From Amblyornis subalaris (lineage: Eukaryota; Chordata; Aves; Passeriformes; Ptilonorhynchidae), in the NCBI GenBank assembly GCA_018881555.1, contig JACAXG010000065.1, forward strand, positions 1,446,105 through 1,510,104: a stretch of 64,000 nucleotides of DNA. The letters are read 5' to 3'. A program made the position numbers and the translations under genes. The notes beneath the pieces are model-generated. The model searched no databases. It saw only the letters and a program-made list of their open reading frames with translations, and had not been told where the DNA came from. Shown piece after piece: positions 27,897 through 40,000 of this stretch (position 1 is the first letter of the stretch; each line of letters starts with the position of its first letter).

Positions 27897-29609
27897 AAAA
27901 ATACATTTTAAGATGCGATTACATTCATATTTCCTACATTAGACCACCAATTAGTAAGTGGAAATTTGTGCTCACTGAATCACCTGCTACTGTACTGTTA
28001 TTACTTACCATATTACTGTATTATATATCTGTATATAATATACAGGTATATTACCATATATCTGTATTACTTACCATAGCCCTAAAAACTACCAGTATAA
28101 AGAAATGAAGTGAAATGGTGCCTATCTTCCAAACTAACTGTAAAACACAATATGGTTAAGACCAATGAAGCCAGACAGCCCATGCTGTGGGAGGAAGGTG
28201 GACTCGGCACAGCCCATGGAAGAGATATGAAGGCAAGTACTGAGGTTGCCTGGGGACCCCTCTCAATTTTCATCATAGAAAAGAAAAAAATCACAAGGCC
28301 TTTTTGTAGAAAATTCTGAAGTGAGGCCAGTCAGGGTTCTTTTTCACAATGTTGCAAGTATGTTAACAGGCAGGCTTATAAACAAACAAAATACCAGAAG
28401 AAAAAAAACATGGTAACCATGCAGATACGAGCCTATAATAGACTTCTGAGCAAAATTCCTTTCTATAGACAAGTATAACCACTTACAGTTAAGAAAATTC
28501 TAGAAGAATTAAAGAGTTGAAAAACATCGTATTTCAAGTTGAAGACTGGCTTTTAAATGTCTATGATTTAGCACAAAACACAAAGCAGGGTTTACCCCAT
28601 AAATACCACCTTAAAGCAAGACTATCAACTTTTAAGTGTGGCCAACATTTTAGAAGGAAAAGAAACAGGTTAAAGTAGTTTTGTACATAATCCTGACCTT
28701 TGCAAAAGTAAGAAGCACTTTTCAAATACTTTTTTTCCCCTCTGATCTTCAGCTAGCTCTGTTACAAAGATTTCAGACACTTTGATGTCTCTTTAAAACT
28801 CTTCTTAAAACTATTATTGAAACTGAATCCATCCTTGTAAAATAGCCCATTAAAACAGCAATTGTGTCAGAAACCTGCTTTTAGGATTTTACTCCATCCT
28901 GCCTTTTAACACATTCCTCTGCTTAAGAGAATATCAAAGTAAACAAACCTGAAAGATAAAGTCTTATCTATAAAATAAGAAAAGGCACTGAAGATGATTT
29001 TTCCTACTCCGCATTTCAACAAATCTTGAACAATATAGATAACATTTCCTGTATTTTGTCCTCTTTGAATAATGTTTGGAATGATTTGCAATTGTTGCGG
29101 CCAAACCCCAATTTCAACAAGGTTTTATAGTAGACACTCCCTGAAAGGATTTCATATATTAAATGTTTAGGCTTAAGTAAATAGCTACTAAACCCAAAAA
29201 TAAAATTACACAGCTCACAACTTGTTCTTTCTTAATTAACTATTGTTTCTTCAAAAAAAGAACATGCCTGTCCTTATTAGAAAATGTTAATGTTTCTAAG
29301 AAAGAAATAAATAAAAATTTACAAGAACTGCAGAAACCGACAAAGAAACTGACAAAAAACATCGGAGGGGGCAGAAGGGGAGGACGGCAAACACAGCAAC
29401 CAACCCCTGACAGACAGGGCTGTGTTCAACTCCAACTATTTAAACGAGCGAGCTTCATCAAAAGCGAAAACTAGCGAAATTAAATCTCTCTCAAAAAACA
29501 CACTAGAAAAATCTATCGTTAAGAGTTCTGGAAAATTATCCTGAAAGAGCTTAAGATATTTGGGAAGCAAAAGCACTTGGATATTGAACTGCAAATGAGC
29601 AGAAGCCCC

Positions 29610-30960
29610 TTCGAGAGCAGGATTTGCGGCCCATGCTCTGCGCCCCCACAGGGACGGCGCTGCCGGCGGCCCGGCCGGCTCCGGCTCCCGCCGCGCTGCA
29701 GACGGACTAATCCGAGAGACCGGGATAACGGAGAGCAAGCGATTGGGGGAAATAACTCTAGGTGTTGTTTTGGGGGGTTTTGGTTGGTTGGTTCTGGTTT
29801 GCTGATTCGGGGTTTTTTTAATTTCATTTTAAAAAGACACTGGTTGTTCTTAAACTCGAGAACACGGGAAAAGCAGACGAAAAACTGTCCCAGGCTCACC
29901 CTGCTCGCAGGCAGGCACCGACCCGCCGCGGCACTCGGAGGCGGGAAGTCCACGGCCCGCGGGCACAGCCGCCAGCCGGCTGCGAGTGCGAGGCTAGGAC
30001 AAGGGAGGGGGGCAGCAGGAAACGCATGGGCGGAAAGGGCCGGGCGGGTCTCCCGGGCGGCGCTGGGTGGAGCGCGACCCTGGGGCGAGCACGGCTTACT
30101 CTCCGCGCCCTCCCTCCGCCTGCGAGACGCCCTTCGCTCGCTCACATAGGCGCTCAGTCAGCGCGTTACCTGATCAAAGCCACTACTCTCATGTTGCTCA
30201 CAGGCCGGGGGCGGTAACACTGANAGGGAGGCGGGCGACGGCCGGCAAGTGCAGCAGGGAAGGAGCCCGGTCGCCACAAGCACCTTGGGCTGCGTACGCC
30301 GCCGGCTCCTCCGTTGCTACCACTACCGTTTGGCCGCCTCCCCTCGACGGGCCCTCCTCCTGGGGCAGGCCGGCAGACTGCCTGCGCAGGCCGGAGGCTC
30401 GGCGAGCCGCCAGCCCGCCGTGCCCGGAGAGGTGCGCTGTCTCCGCCACGGTGCTGCGTGTCGACCGGGGCGGCGGAGGCCGGGCGCGGCCCGGCGGCGG
30501 GCGGGAGGAGGGCGCGGCCGCGGAGGCAGAGCGCGGGGCGCCTATGGAAGGCAGGGCGGCCGCGCTGGCAGGCCCGGGCCGCCCGTGTGAGGGCATCGCT
30601 CAGCGCTCCTGCCTCCTCCCCCTGCCCGCCTGTTGCCTTCTGCCCTTCAGCGAAGAGCCACGGACCTGGACCAAGCGATTGCTGCGCAGGGAACAGGGCC
30701 GACCGAGTGAGGCCGCCCTCTCCCCATGGGGTCCCCGTCGGGGGCACTGCGGGGCGTAGTCGCAGCCCCACCGCGGCCCGGGGCAGGGAGGCTGCCACGG
30801 TCCACAGTCAGGAGTTGCCGCGGGGCTTCAGAAGCTGCCGCGGGCCAGTGATCGCGGCAGCGAGCAGGAAGGAACAGCAGAGCTAACCTGGCTGCCTCGC
30901 TGAAGGGTTCTCTGCTTGCCGGCGAGCACAAAACGTCAATCCGCACCCTCGGGTTCAGCT
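29610..30960. promoter_or_regulatory. CpG island, DPH6 promoter, probably bidirectional
   Basis: The sequence changes abruptly from AT-rich to very GC- and CpG-rich, with repeated GGGCGG-type and GCCGCC-type words, and falls back to background near 30960. The densest part is 30400-30600. A short GT-rich dip sits at 29760-29860. DPH6 exon 1 lies inside the island, so the minus-strand transcription start should be a little above 30192. No TATA box is evident there, in keeping with a dispersed housekeeping promoter. Long overlapping open frames on both strands (up to 230 codons) are a by-product of high GC and do not look like proteins. One unresolved base is at 30224. Confidence 0.85.
30170..30192 (-). 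CDS. DPH6: DPH6 exon 1 (coding part), residues 1-8 start
   Basis: This is the first coding exon of diphthine--ammonia ligase. The minus strand reads ATG at 30192-30190, then seven codons giving MRVVALI and two bases (AG) of a split serine codon. A donor GTAACG follows at 30169-30164. When the AG is joined to the T that opens exon 2, it makes Ser8 and completes the PP-loop motif SGGKDS. The known vertebrate protein starts MRVAALIS, with the same very short first exon, so this ATG is chosen by homology. The start has A at -3, an acceptable Kozak context. The frame stays open upstream to about 30798 because the CpG island lacks stop codons; I take that extension to be 5' untranslated or promoter sequence. 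The exon lies inside the CpG island, as expected for a housekeeping gene. Confidence 0.93.
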
Positions 30961-31760
30961 TCTGCAGACCGAAATCCGATCTTGTTGTTTGATCCCTGTT
31001 TTGGGCCAATTTGCNGAGCAATCCCGGCATGAGGCACATGGCAGACACCACTGTAGGTTTTGCAGGCTGAGTGAAAAGCTTACCCAGGTGCCCAGTCTTT
31101 TGACACCTCACACACAGGTTTATTTCTCCCGTGTCACAGAAAAAAAACCTATGGGTTAGTTCTGCCGACGAAACTTTAGTGCTAGACTAACTTGAAGAGC
31201 CGTATAGCCGTATACCACCAGATAAAGCCCTTGCTGGTGGTATTGTGGCAGTGTTTTGAGCAGCAGTCTGAGGGCCCGCCACTCCCCAGGCTTTGATTCC
31301 AAGGGCCTGTGAGACTAAAATGGGACAAGAAGCCACTGGAGTGCAGTTGGTTGTGCACCCTCGCTGGAGCCTGGTGTGCAGGTTCAGCGGGACCAGCGCA
31401 GTGCCTCAGGGTGAGGCTGGGGGCCTGCCCTGCTCCCTGCGGTGCCAGCCTGCCAACTGCAGTGACCGTAATGCCCGTGCATGGTTCCTGTTGAATTTAG
31501 TTGCAGCAAACGCTGCAGATACCACAAAAGGCTCTGTTTCTCAAGGCTGGGATAAATGCTTTATGCACTGTGAGTGCTAATGTAGAAGTGCTGTGTAACA
31601 ATGTGTACCACTCGAGCTTTACATTAGTTCCTTGCACACAAGTTGTTGAGTATGAAGTTCCCAGGAAGAGAAAAGATGGAAGAAAATATTCTAAGAAGCA
31701 GCATTTTGTTACAGCAATACATCTACTAAAATAAATGCCTAAGTGAGACAAGTATATAAG
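30961..31760 (+). other. CpG-island shore; possible 5' region of a divergent noncoding transcript
   Basis: This flank is moderately GC-rich (especially 31260-31480). It contains an 8-base tandem duplication (GCCGTATA twice, 31199-31214) followed by a perfect 10-base inverted repeat (31212-31221 and 31234-31243). In human, a divergent noncoding transcript (DPH6-DT) starts from this promoter and runs away from DPH6. By analogy, rightward transcription could start in the island here. No exon structure can be proved from sequence, and the 95-codon frame at 31293-31580 shows no known protein features. Confidence 0.3.
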
Positions 31761-34700
31761 GCCTTTTTTTTGTGTACAGCTCATGAAACAGCTTGAAAGA
31801 CCACTTTTTTTTTTTTTAAGATGATTCTAGTCAGCACATGATTTATAAAAAAATCACTGTAAAATAGGACTGGGTAATTATGGGCAGATATGAAGGAGAG
31901 GATGCCTTCCTAAATGCACTTGAAAAGTGAAGAAATGACAATCAGTATAAAACTAACTTGCTAAGTAGTTGTGAAGAGGTAGTAAACACAACATGGATTT
32001 TTTTGCATTGAAATAATTGCAAAAAACATGTTTAAAAAATAAATTCTCTGTTCATGCTTTGACCATTCACAGGCCAGCAGTTATGAGACACAATATTTGA
32101 CTTGCCTTGGAATTGCTTATAAGGCGCTTGCGTTTCCTACTAGTTTATTGATGATAACATAACATGTAAATCTTTGAAAGTTTTTCTACTCTTCAGAACA
32201 TCTTAGGTGATATTCTGATGAAATGGCAGGAATTTTGTTAGGGGTTGGGACTTCTCATTTTGGGTCAGAAAGGTAATGGAGACCTGTTCTGAATTAAAAG
32301 AGAGATTTTAGCAGAGATTACTCAATTGAATGAAGCAAGACTGCATAGTACATGAACTAGTAAGAAATAACCACACCTCCAAGGAACTGTAAAAAAAGGC
32401 AGAACAAAGCTATTTGATTTATTGCCCCCCCCCCAAAAAAAAGAAAAAATGAAGAATGGAATTTTGTCATACATCACCTCTGTATTTTCTGGGTGTGAAT
32501 GGTATGTTTATATTTTTATAATCACAAAAAGAATAATTCAGCTAGTAGTTGTGAACACTCAGAAGATGCTCATTTACAATACTTTAAAATGATACATGGA
32601 AAGTAAAAATCATGTACATAAATCATTCTGCTGCTTTGTAAAATGGAGAGGCCATATAATCTGTAGCTGTAATCAGAGAGCTTTAGAACAAATATTCAAA
32701 GACTTGTAAAGATCTCTTCGAAGTAGCATTGTTGGAAGATCTGGAAAAGAGTAATTCTGAAGTCCTGCATTTTTGAACGGGTCTGTTATTATTAATCTAT
32801 TCTTGATACAATGTTGCTGGGGTTTGGCAGATGGTTCTATTGCATTCATTTTTACAGCTTCCAAAAAAACCAAACTTCCACTTACAAGTCAGGCTTGTTT
32901 GAAGTAGAAGTTAAATACGATACTGTAGGACCAAAATCTGCTTAATTTCCTAGTGCAACTGGAATTTTTGCCTCTATTTGATGAAGACATCAGTAGTTAT
33001 TTGCACAAATAAAAAAGCGGCATTTGGGTCCCAGAATTTGTGAAATATATCAAAATTGGATTAATAAAGTGGGGTTTCAAAACAAATCTGCATTTTACGG
33101 AAAAGGATGCAGTTTTCAAATTATGGGGAATATATTCTGTGAGAAAATCTGTTTGCTCTCATTCACCTAATGAAATAGCTCTGATGTAGTGTCATTGCTC
33201 TTAAAAAGTTCTGCCATATGACAGTGGACAAAAGACAGTGCACCATCTCAAGCTGCTTGCCCCAAGACATTCTGCTGTACTGCCACAGCAGCTGAAACAA
33301 TAAAATCCACCAAAGCTGCCTTTCATCTTAGAGGAGTACTGGCTAGTTTATACAGAATGCCTGCAATGGCTCAGTGTTTCTTTTTCACCCTTTTCTGCCA
33401 AGAAAGTTGAAAATAACGATAATGACTTAATATAACTGGAGGAACCTGTCAGAGGATTGAAAAACGCAATGCAGTATCCCTAACGATCTGGAATAGTTAA
33501 TTAAGTTCTCTTATAAATGAGTTCCAAAAATAACTTACTTTCAGTAAGTTATTCTGAGAAACAGTCATTTTAGCATACCTGAGCTGCAGTGCCTCGTAGC
33601 AAAGGGCCAATTATCCAGTGATTGGCAGTTAAAGGTGAACTAATGAAGTTCTTAATTAAAAGATTTCGTGTTATAATCACCAGTAAGTAACAGAATACTA
33701 CATATATAAAGCAGATATAATGTTAGAAGAATATTTCCATTTTGAAACAAAGTTTTTGAAAATCATCTCCTCCTTTGCTTACCATGCCGGGTCCAGAACG
33801 GGAATTAGGGTTTTCATGGGTGTAGCTGGCAGTGTGCCACTATTGCCCCTTATTAGGGTGTCCTGCTCTGACTCTCCTACAGTCAGAGGTGTTTTCCTCA
33901 TTTAACAGGTGGCAGAATTTTTGCTGCTTATAATATCCAAAGCTGTTTATGTAATACAAAAAAAAAGGTTTGAGATTTTACAGGAGAATATATCACACTT
34001 TTAACTAAAAACCTGGCTGCAGAGTTCCCTTAGCTGCCTGTCATTGACAGCTTCCCTGAATTTTCACTTACTTCACAGTAAGCAGGATATTATCAATTTC
34101 TCTATGAGATAAACTGGAATTGAATGTTGAGAAAAAAATTCTAGTTTGACACCATGAGATGCATTGACATACTACTAAAATCTGAATAAAAGAAATTCCT
34201 CAGGCGGCATGTCTCCCCATTCAGATGTAGGAGGACTCAACTTCGTTCTGTCTATATTTCTACAGCTCGACAGATATAGAGGGTATTGCTCTGAATGCGG
34301 CATAAGGATGGTAAGAGTGCATGATGCCTAAGATAAAACAACCTGTTAAGATGAACTTGAGCACCTTGTCGCACTGATCATCTCTTTCTTTTTAGACCGA
34401 GATAGGCATACATTGACTTAAGGTTGATCTCCAGCCATTCACACAGACATGGCCCTGATGATCAGCGCTGTACATGAAGAATGACTTACTGGGCCTATGG
34501 TCTTGCTCTTAAGTGCTCCATATAAACACTACTAAATATATATACAGCTAATCCTATCGTTATTAGTTCTGATAAGACAAGGCTTGTCATTTTCGTAGGT
34601 GATTTGACTTCTTTCTGCAGAACTATGAAATTCAGCAACTTTGTTTTGGCCTTTGTATAGAACTTCTTAGGACTCTCAGACCTGTATTCATTAACCGCTA

Positions 34701-37700
34701 TGACAGAAACAGAATTTAGCCTAAGGTAGTACTTAGGTTCTTGACTAATAGGTAATTGTCCTTATGATGCCAGTTTTTCTAAGCTTTTGATGAACTTAAT
34801 TTTCATTACCAATCTACCAGTCTTCAGAGAGTCACAAGTATAGCATTAACCTTGTAAGTTCATGGCTCTGTCACAATGACCAGCATTTCCATCAGGCAGT
34901 AGTGCAAGCTAAATTAATATTCACTGACAGATGAACATATTTGTCACTTGACTAGATGAGTTTTCAATGTTCAAAAGTTTTACTGTATTAGTAAAAGCAA
35001 TAACATTAATTACCACCAAGAGAAACTGTTGAGTGTGACTGGCAAAGTCGTTCATTTACCTTTTTTCTGTTCAGCTTAATCCATGGGATTTAAATGTATT
35101 TTTCTCCATGTGAAGTCTTTAAGCACTTTCAAGACAAAAAAAAAAAATATGTCTGACTACTTCCAGGTCACCAGAAAGCCTGTAGTAATAGAGGAATTTC
35201 TGTTCTACATATATCTATATTGCTTGCAATTAAAAAGTTAAGTGGGGATGTTGTATTTACAGGTTTAAAGCACTTTTATAGTCTCCTGTCTTTTTCTCAC
35301 TTATAAAAAACTTGATTTTTTAGAAATAAAGATTTCAATTTTTTAAATTTGTGTAAATTTTCAATACAAAACAAATGTGAGAGCTAATCTCATGTTACAT
35401 TGAAACAAATGTAAATGAGAAATNAGTTTATTGTAAAGAACTACATGTACAAGATCCAAAACCAAGTCCCTGTTACCTAACATGATGTTTCCTGTGAAGC
35501 TATATTAACTGCCAATGAAGACTCTGAAGACAGAAATTTTGGAGCATTTCTGCATGTTAGAGACTATGATCTCCTATTAACCATTCTAGAGAGGAAGAAG
35601 AGACCCTCTAGGCCCAATAATCCTTAAAATGTGTTCATCATTCAACAAATTTGAATCTAAAACTATAGGCTTTAATTTATTGGGAGTTAGCCGTTTATTT
35701 GATGGCTGCAAAACACCCAGAAAAAATGTGGTCATGGATAATAACCCATGAGAACAGAGAGAAATTAGCTATCTAGTTAATGAGGTTAAGCTACAGTATC
35801 TTCTCCATCATCATGAGCTAAACCACTGCGATCTTGTAGGCAGAAATGGCTGGGGTATTTTTACAAAGACACAGAAATTTAGAGAAAAACCTGTCAATGA
35901 AAAGAGTCAGAAAATTGAATGTTTGCAATGAAAATCTAAAAAGGAACTATAGTCTCTTATTATAGTGATATATAATTTCAGATCATTCCTCACTTACCAA
36001 ATGGTTCTGCAGTTCATCATAGATTAAAGCATTTGAGTAGGTTGAAGCTGGTGAAGTTTCAGGGGAATAAGCAAACAGCAAGTTTTTTGGCCCATTCGTT
36101 TCATTGCAAAAATCTTCGTGTACCATAAAATATTTATAACAGAGCTTTAAGTAATAAAAAGGACTATTTTCTTTCCATTCCACTGTTCCCATTCTGTTCA
36201 ATTTTGCCAGTACAAATACCGTTAGTAACTTTAACCATCAAAACAGATTTTAACTGTGTCATATTTAATACTCTTCATCCCACAGTTAGATTTTTCAAGA
36301 GAGAATTAATCTAGTAAGTATGGAGCTGTTTTGGCCTAATTAGCAAAGTAGTAAGCTTAATTTTGAGTGATATAGAGAAAGCATTTTATTGCTGAAAAAA
36401 GCAACAAATCAGTTTTAACTTCCCATGTCCTGTTGAACTGTATGACATCATGTGTAGTATAAACCACTTGACATAATCTGCCTCTGATTTTGAGTCCTGA
36501 AGAAAGGGTGGCTGTGACAGTGCCCTTTGAAATAACATTGAAGCTTCAGCTCCCATGTCAACATCATGCTCTAATCAGTGCAGTCTTTTTTGTTGCAGGG
36601 TCTTCCACCTTAAAATTGACCCTGACATATGCTATTCACTGTACCCCTTGGCTTCGGACATATAATTCCTGTCATGGTCAATTATTAGGTGATAGAGCCT
36701 GCAACCACAGGGACCATTGCTTAAAATCGTCCTACACAGTAAGCCCTGAAGTGACCAAATTCAAATCTAACTGGAGGGGAAGAGGGGATCTAGTCTTTGA
36801 TAAAACTAATATTCTTTTCACTTCTACATAGAAAAATGTCAATTTCCATCATCCTATATATTACTGAGACAAATGGTGACAGTGCTATTTGTGAAACAGG
36901 TTAAGGAAAAGTACAAAGGCCTTTACCAAACTCAACATACTCTGAAATGAGGGAATTGTCTGTATGAGCATACAGTATGCATAAAAATTAGATTACACTA
37001 CATTTGAAAGGCAGATGAGAGTTTAAGAGTGACAAGTGGGCAAGTGCTAAAAATAAGGACATATTACTTCCTTTCCAACACTGCTTTGTCTGTATGCTTT
37101 CTTTGATGTTGTTTAAGCTTTGAAGAAATACTTTTCAAGAGTCTGAAAGGTACTTCTGATTACTATATTGATAAGAACCAGTTTTGAACAAAAAGATCTC
37201 TTCTAGTTGTCCCATTGTTATCTAATGCCTGAGAAATTGGGCAAAGACAAAAACCAGGACACCTGCTCTCTGGTCTTCATGTAAGCATTATGATTTCCAA
37301 AACCAAACAGTTTTGCAGTCATTGTACTGCTGCAGTAATGTTTAAAAAAATCGTTACAGCTTCAGGAATACAAGCTGAGAGGAGCAAAAGTTTACCATCC
37401 ATCTGCAGAGATTGAAAGGCAGGTTTGTGAACCACTGGTTCACTTCACAGATTCTCTGTTTGTAGTCAACTATGCCACTAACCCAAAGGGCTGTCACTGC
37501 TTTTTGCAGTGTGAATAATTTCAATTTGCTAGGTGCCGTTGCCTGGTTTGGCTTTGGGTTTGGGTTTTTTGGTTGGTTGGGTTGTGAGTTTTTTAAAAAA
37601 AATTTGAAGGGAATTTTAATAAGCTGTAGTCTTTTCAAGTCACAAATTTTTACCTACAGGAATCTTCCATTGGTTTGTTTAACTGTTGACACCTAATTCT

Positions 37701-40000
37701 CTTCCATGTAAAAACACAGCTCTGAAATAATCCTTAAAAGGCCTTTGCAAATCGTCCAAGTTTTACAGGTAATACAAAATATAATATTTTGAAAAGTGTG
37801 ATTTGGTGATATCTTTATTGCATCTCTTAGCCTGAATAGACAAAGCTCTAATTAACATTCATACAATTATCTATGTCTTTAAAATCCCATCTGTCTTAAT
37901 GGTGCATACATAGCATAGCAATCCCAATAAATACCAAGCATATACAATGCAAATGCTTTTCATTTAAACCATAACACTGATTCCTGATGGGATATTCAGA
38001 AGCTGTTGTGCATATTCTGTATTTCAATTGTATGGTTGTCATAAGACTTGAACATCTTCCTCCTGGAGTACACGGTCCTGCATGTATGTGAGAGCTGTTA
38101 GTTCAGCAACTGCTGTTACTGTGTGCAATATCCAAACAGGTAAACTTTGGAAATTACTGATTTAGCTACCTATGAGTGACTTTATCTGGTGTGTAACCCA
38201 GCTCAGATGTTTGCAAGACAAAAAACTTACCTTGACGGAACATACTAATAGATGCAAATACTACATTTCCACACCTTCAGAATTAAAAGAAAAAAGTGCT
38301 GTTCTTAACATGCATTCTTTTATCTACCCTGCATGTGTCACATGACATCCTAAACATTATTTCACAGAAGAGTTAATTCAGCTTTCAGCAGTCTGCAGTC
38401 TGTGAAGCAAGGAGAATAACTCCTGGCTGCTTTATGGTTTAAAGCATGATTGAATATACTAACAGGGCTCTGTGAAGTACTCATTTCAATATATATAATG
38501 TATTTTTAAAATATTTCATCTCTGTACAGGTCTCGTCCTCAAGTAGAGCATCTCTATTGCACTTAAGAAGCAGAGGCAATAGAGCCCAAAAATACTGAGA
38601 CAGCACCAGTGATCTGAATCTTGAAATTTTATCTGTGGTCAATAACTTGTTGATCATTGCTCGATCATTCCTACTACTTCAGCTGCTCTTTGTTTCAGTT
38701 TCTGTCTCTGTAAAGTGACATAGCTATATCTTGCACAGTATTTTGAGAATTACGGGAGTTTACAACTGTGTAAGTTACAAAACATCATTGTAATAAGTAT
38801 TTTAAAAAGAGTCTTTTCATAAACCTTTTAAATAAATTACTCTAAAAATCATTCTTATCATTTAGATTATGGCAATTAAGGTAAATACTTTTTGTGCAAT
38901 GAATGAGATAGTTTTTAATTATATAAATTTATAAGATTAGTTCATTTTTAATTTTTGTCTGCAGGTTCTTCCAGGGAAGTATTCAGGGACATCACAAGCA
39001 GTATTTAAATCTCACCACGGCAACTCATTTTTCTGTGCTCTATCAATAACATATTTGCAAAACTGCCAGATGGGGAGAGAAACTGCAGTGAGAAAATAAT
39101 GGTGAGTTTTGTAGTACAGGAAAAAAGGATCAGACAGTAGATACATGATTTTAACGGCATAGGAAACTAAACATTTAACAAACTTCTTAAATAGAAGCTT
39201 TTCATTGATCTCTCTCCTGCAAGGATGGCAAAAGGAAAAGGTGAAAAAAGAATCATATAGCTAAAGCTGACACAAATCCTAACCAAACACAATTAATAAG
39301 GAGTACAAAAATGGTAAATATTTGGATGATAAATTTTCTGGCAGTACGGGAATCAGAAGGTTACTATAAGCTTTGCATTAAAAATTTCTAATAGGGTATA
39401 TCCAGTCTCTCCTTCTTCTATTATGGATAAGATTGATAAAAAAATGGCTTTGAAAAATTTGATTCTCCCAGGCTCTTATGTATACTATGGCATTAAAACA
39501 AAACCTTTAAAGATAGAAAAGTTGTGAAACCTCAGTGCATTTTTTAACCCATTTTCAGTCAGCATTAGATCAACAGCAGAAATAATTGCTGTCAGTTTGT
39601 GCTTTTTGACCAATAATTCTCTGTATTTTCTGCAGGAAACTTGAGTGATGCAAATGACCTTATTTTTACAGCATGCTTTTATTAAATAGTTTATTATTTT
39701 GGCAGACTAATAAAGATTTTGGTATTTGCTTTTATTTGCAATAATATTACCACGACATAAAAAAGGATTTTATGTTCTTTTTGAGGAACAAGGAGGATAA
39801 AAGTGTTGATGGATAGTGCAACTAAGGCATCAGCAATGAGCTGGAAATGAGACACATAAATATGAAAGCAGAGCTAAGAAAATAGAACTGCACCCTTGGC
39901 CTTTCTTAAAAGAACGCGCACATGCCACGGTTCATTCATACAGTTACAGAAACTCCTTTTGTTTTCAGTGAGTCAGTGAAAATATGCAACAACTAAAACA
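31761..40000. other. intergenic, no gene recognised
   Basis: This is AT-rich sequence with no coding potential that I can support. Single unresolved base near 35424. It contains the C10-A8 run, an 11-base-stem hairpin at 33529-33553, a patch at 34200-34700 with roughly twice the local CpG frequency, and a GGTTT/GGTTGG-rich stretch near 37545-37585. The 113-codon frame at 36490-36831 shows no known domain. Confidence 0.6.
32425..32442. repeat. C10-A8 homopolymer pair
   Basis: Ten C are followed directly by eight A. This is low-complexity sequence and prone to length error in assembly. Confidence 0.95.

Larger units (their letters stand above)
25798..30169 (-). other. DPH6: DPH6 intron 1
   Basis: This intron of about 4.4 kb runs from the GTAACG donor in the CpG island to the TTACAG acceptor before exon 2. 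It is AT-rich apart from its first 550 bases. It contains a sense-strand CR1 3' end (26831-27174), an AT microsatellite (27861-27896) and a low-complexity stretch at 27990-28080 where the phrase TATTACTTACCAT recurs. A single unresolved base is at about 26697. I see no further exon. The short open frames here have neither recognisable protein sequence nor convincing splice sites. Confidence 0.85.

Noticed and set aside
30067..30798. Overlapping 130-230-codon open frames on both strands in the CpG island
   Set aside because: High GC removes stop codons in all frames. The translations are low-complexity Ala/Arg/Pro/Gly mixtures, several overlap each other, and one contains an unresolved base. 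Only the last few codons of one minus frame are real (DPH6 exon 1).
36490..36831. 113-codon plus-strand frame as a gene
   Set aside because: No family resemblance, no splice context and no repeat or promoter nearby; treated as chance.
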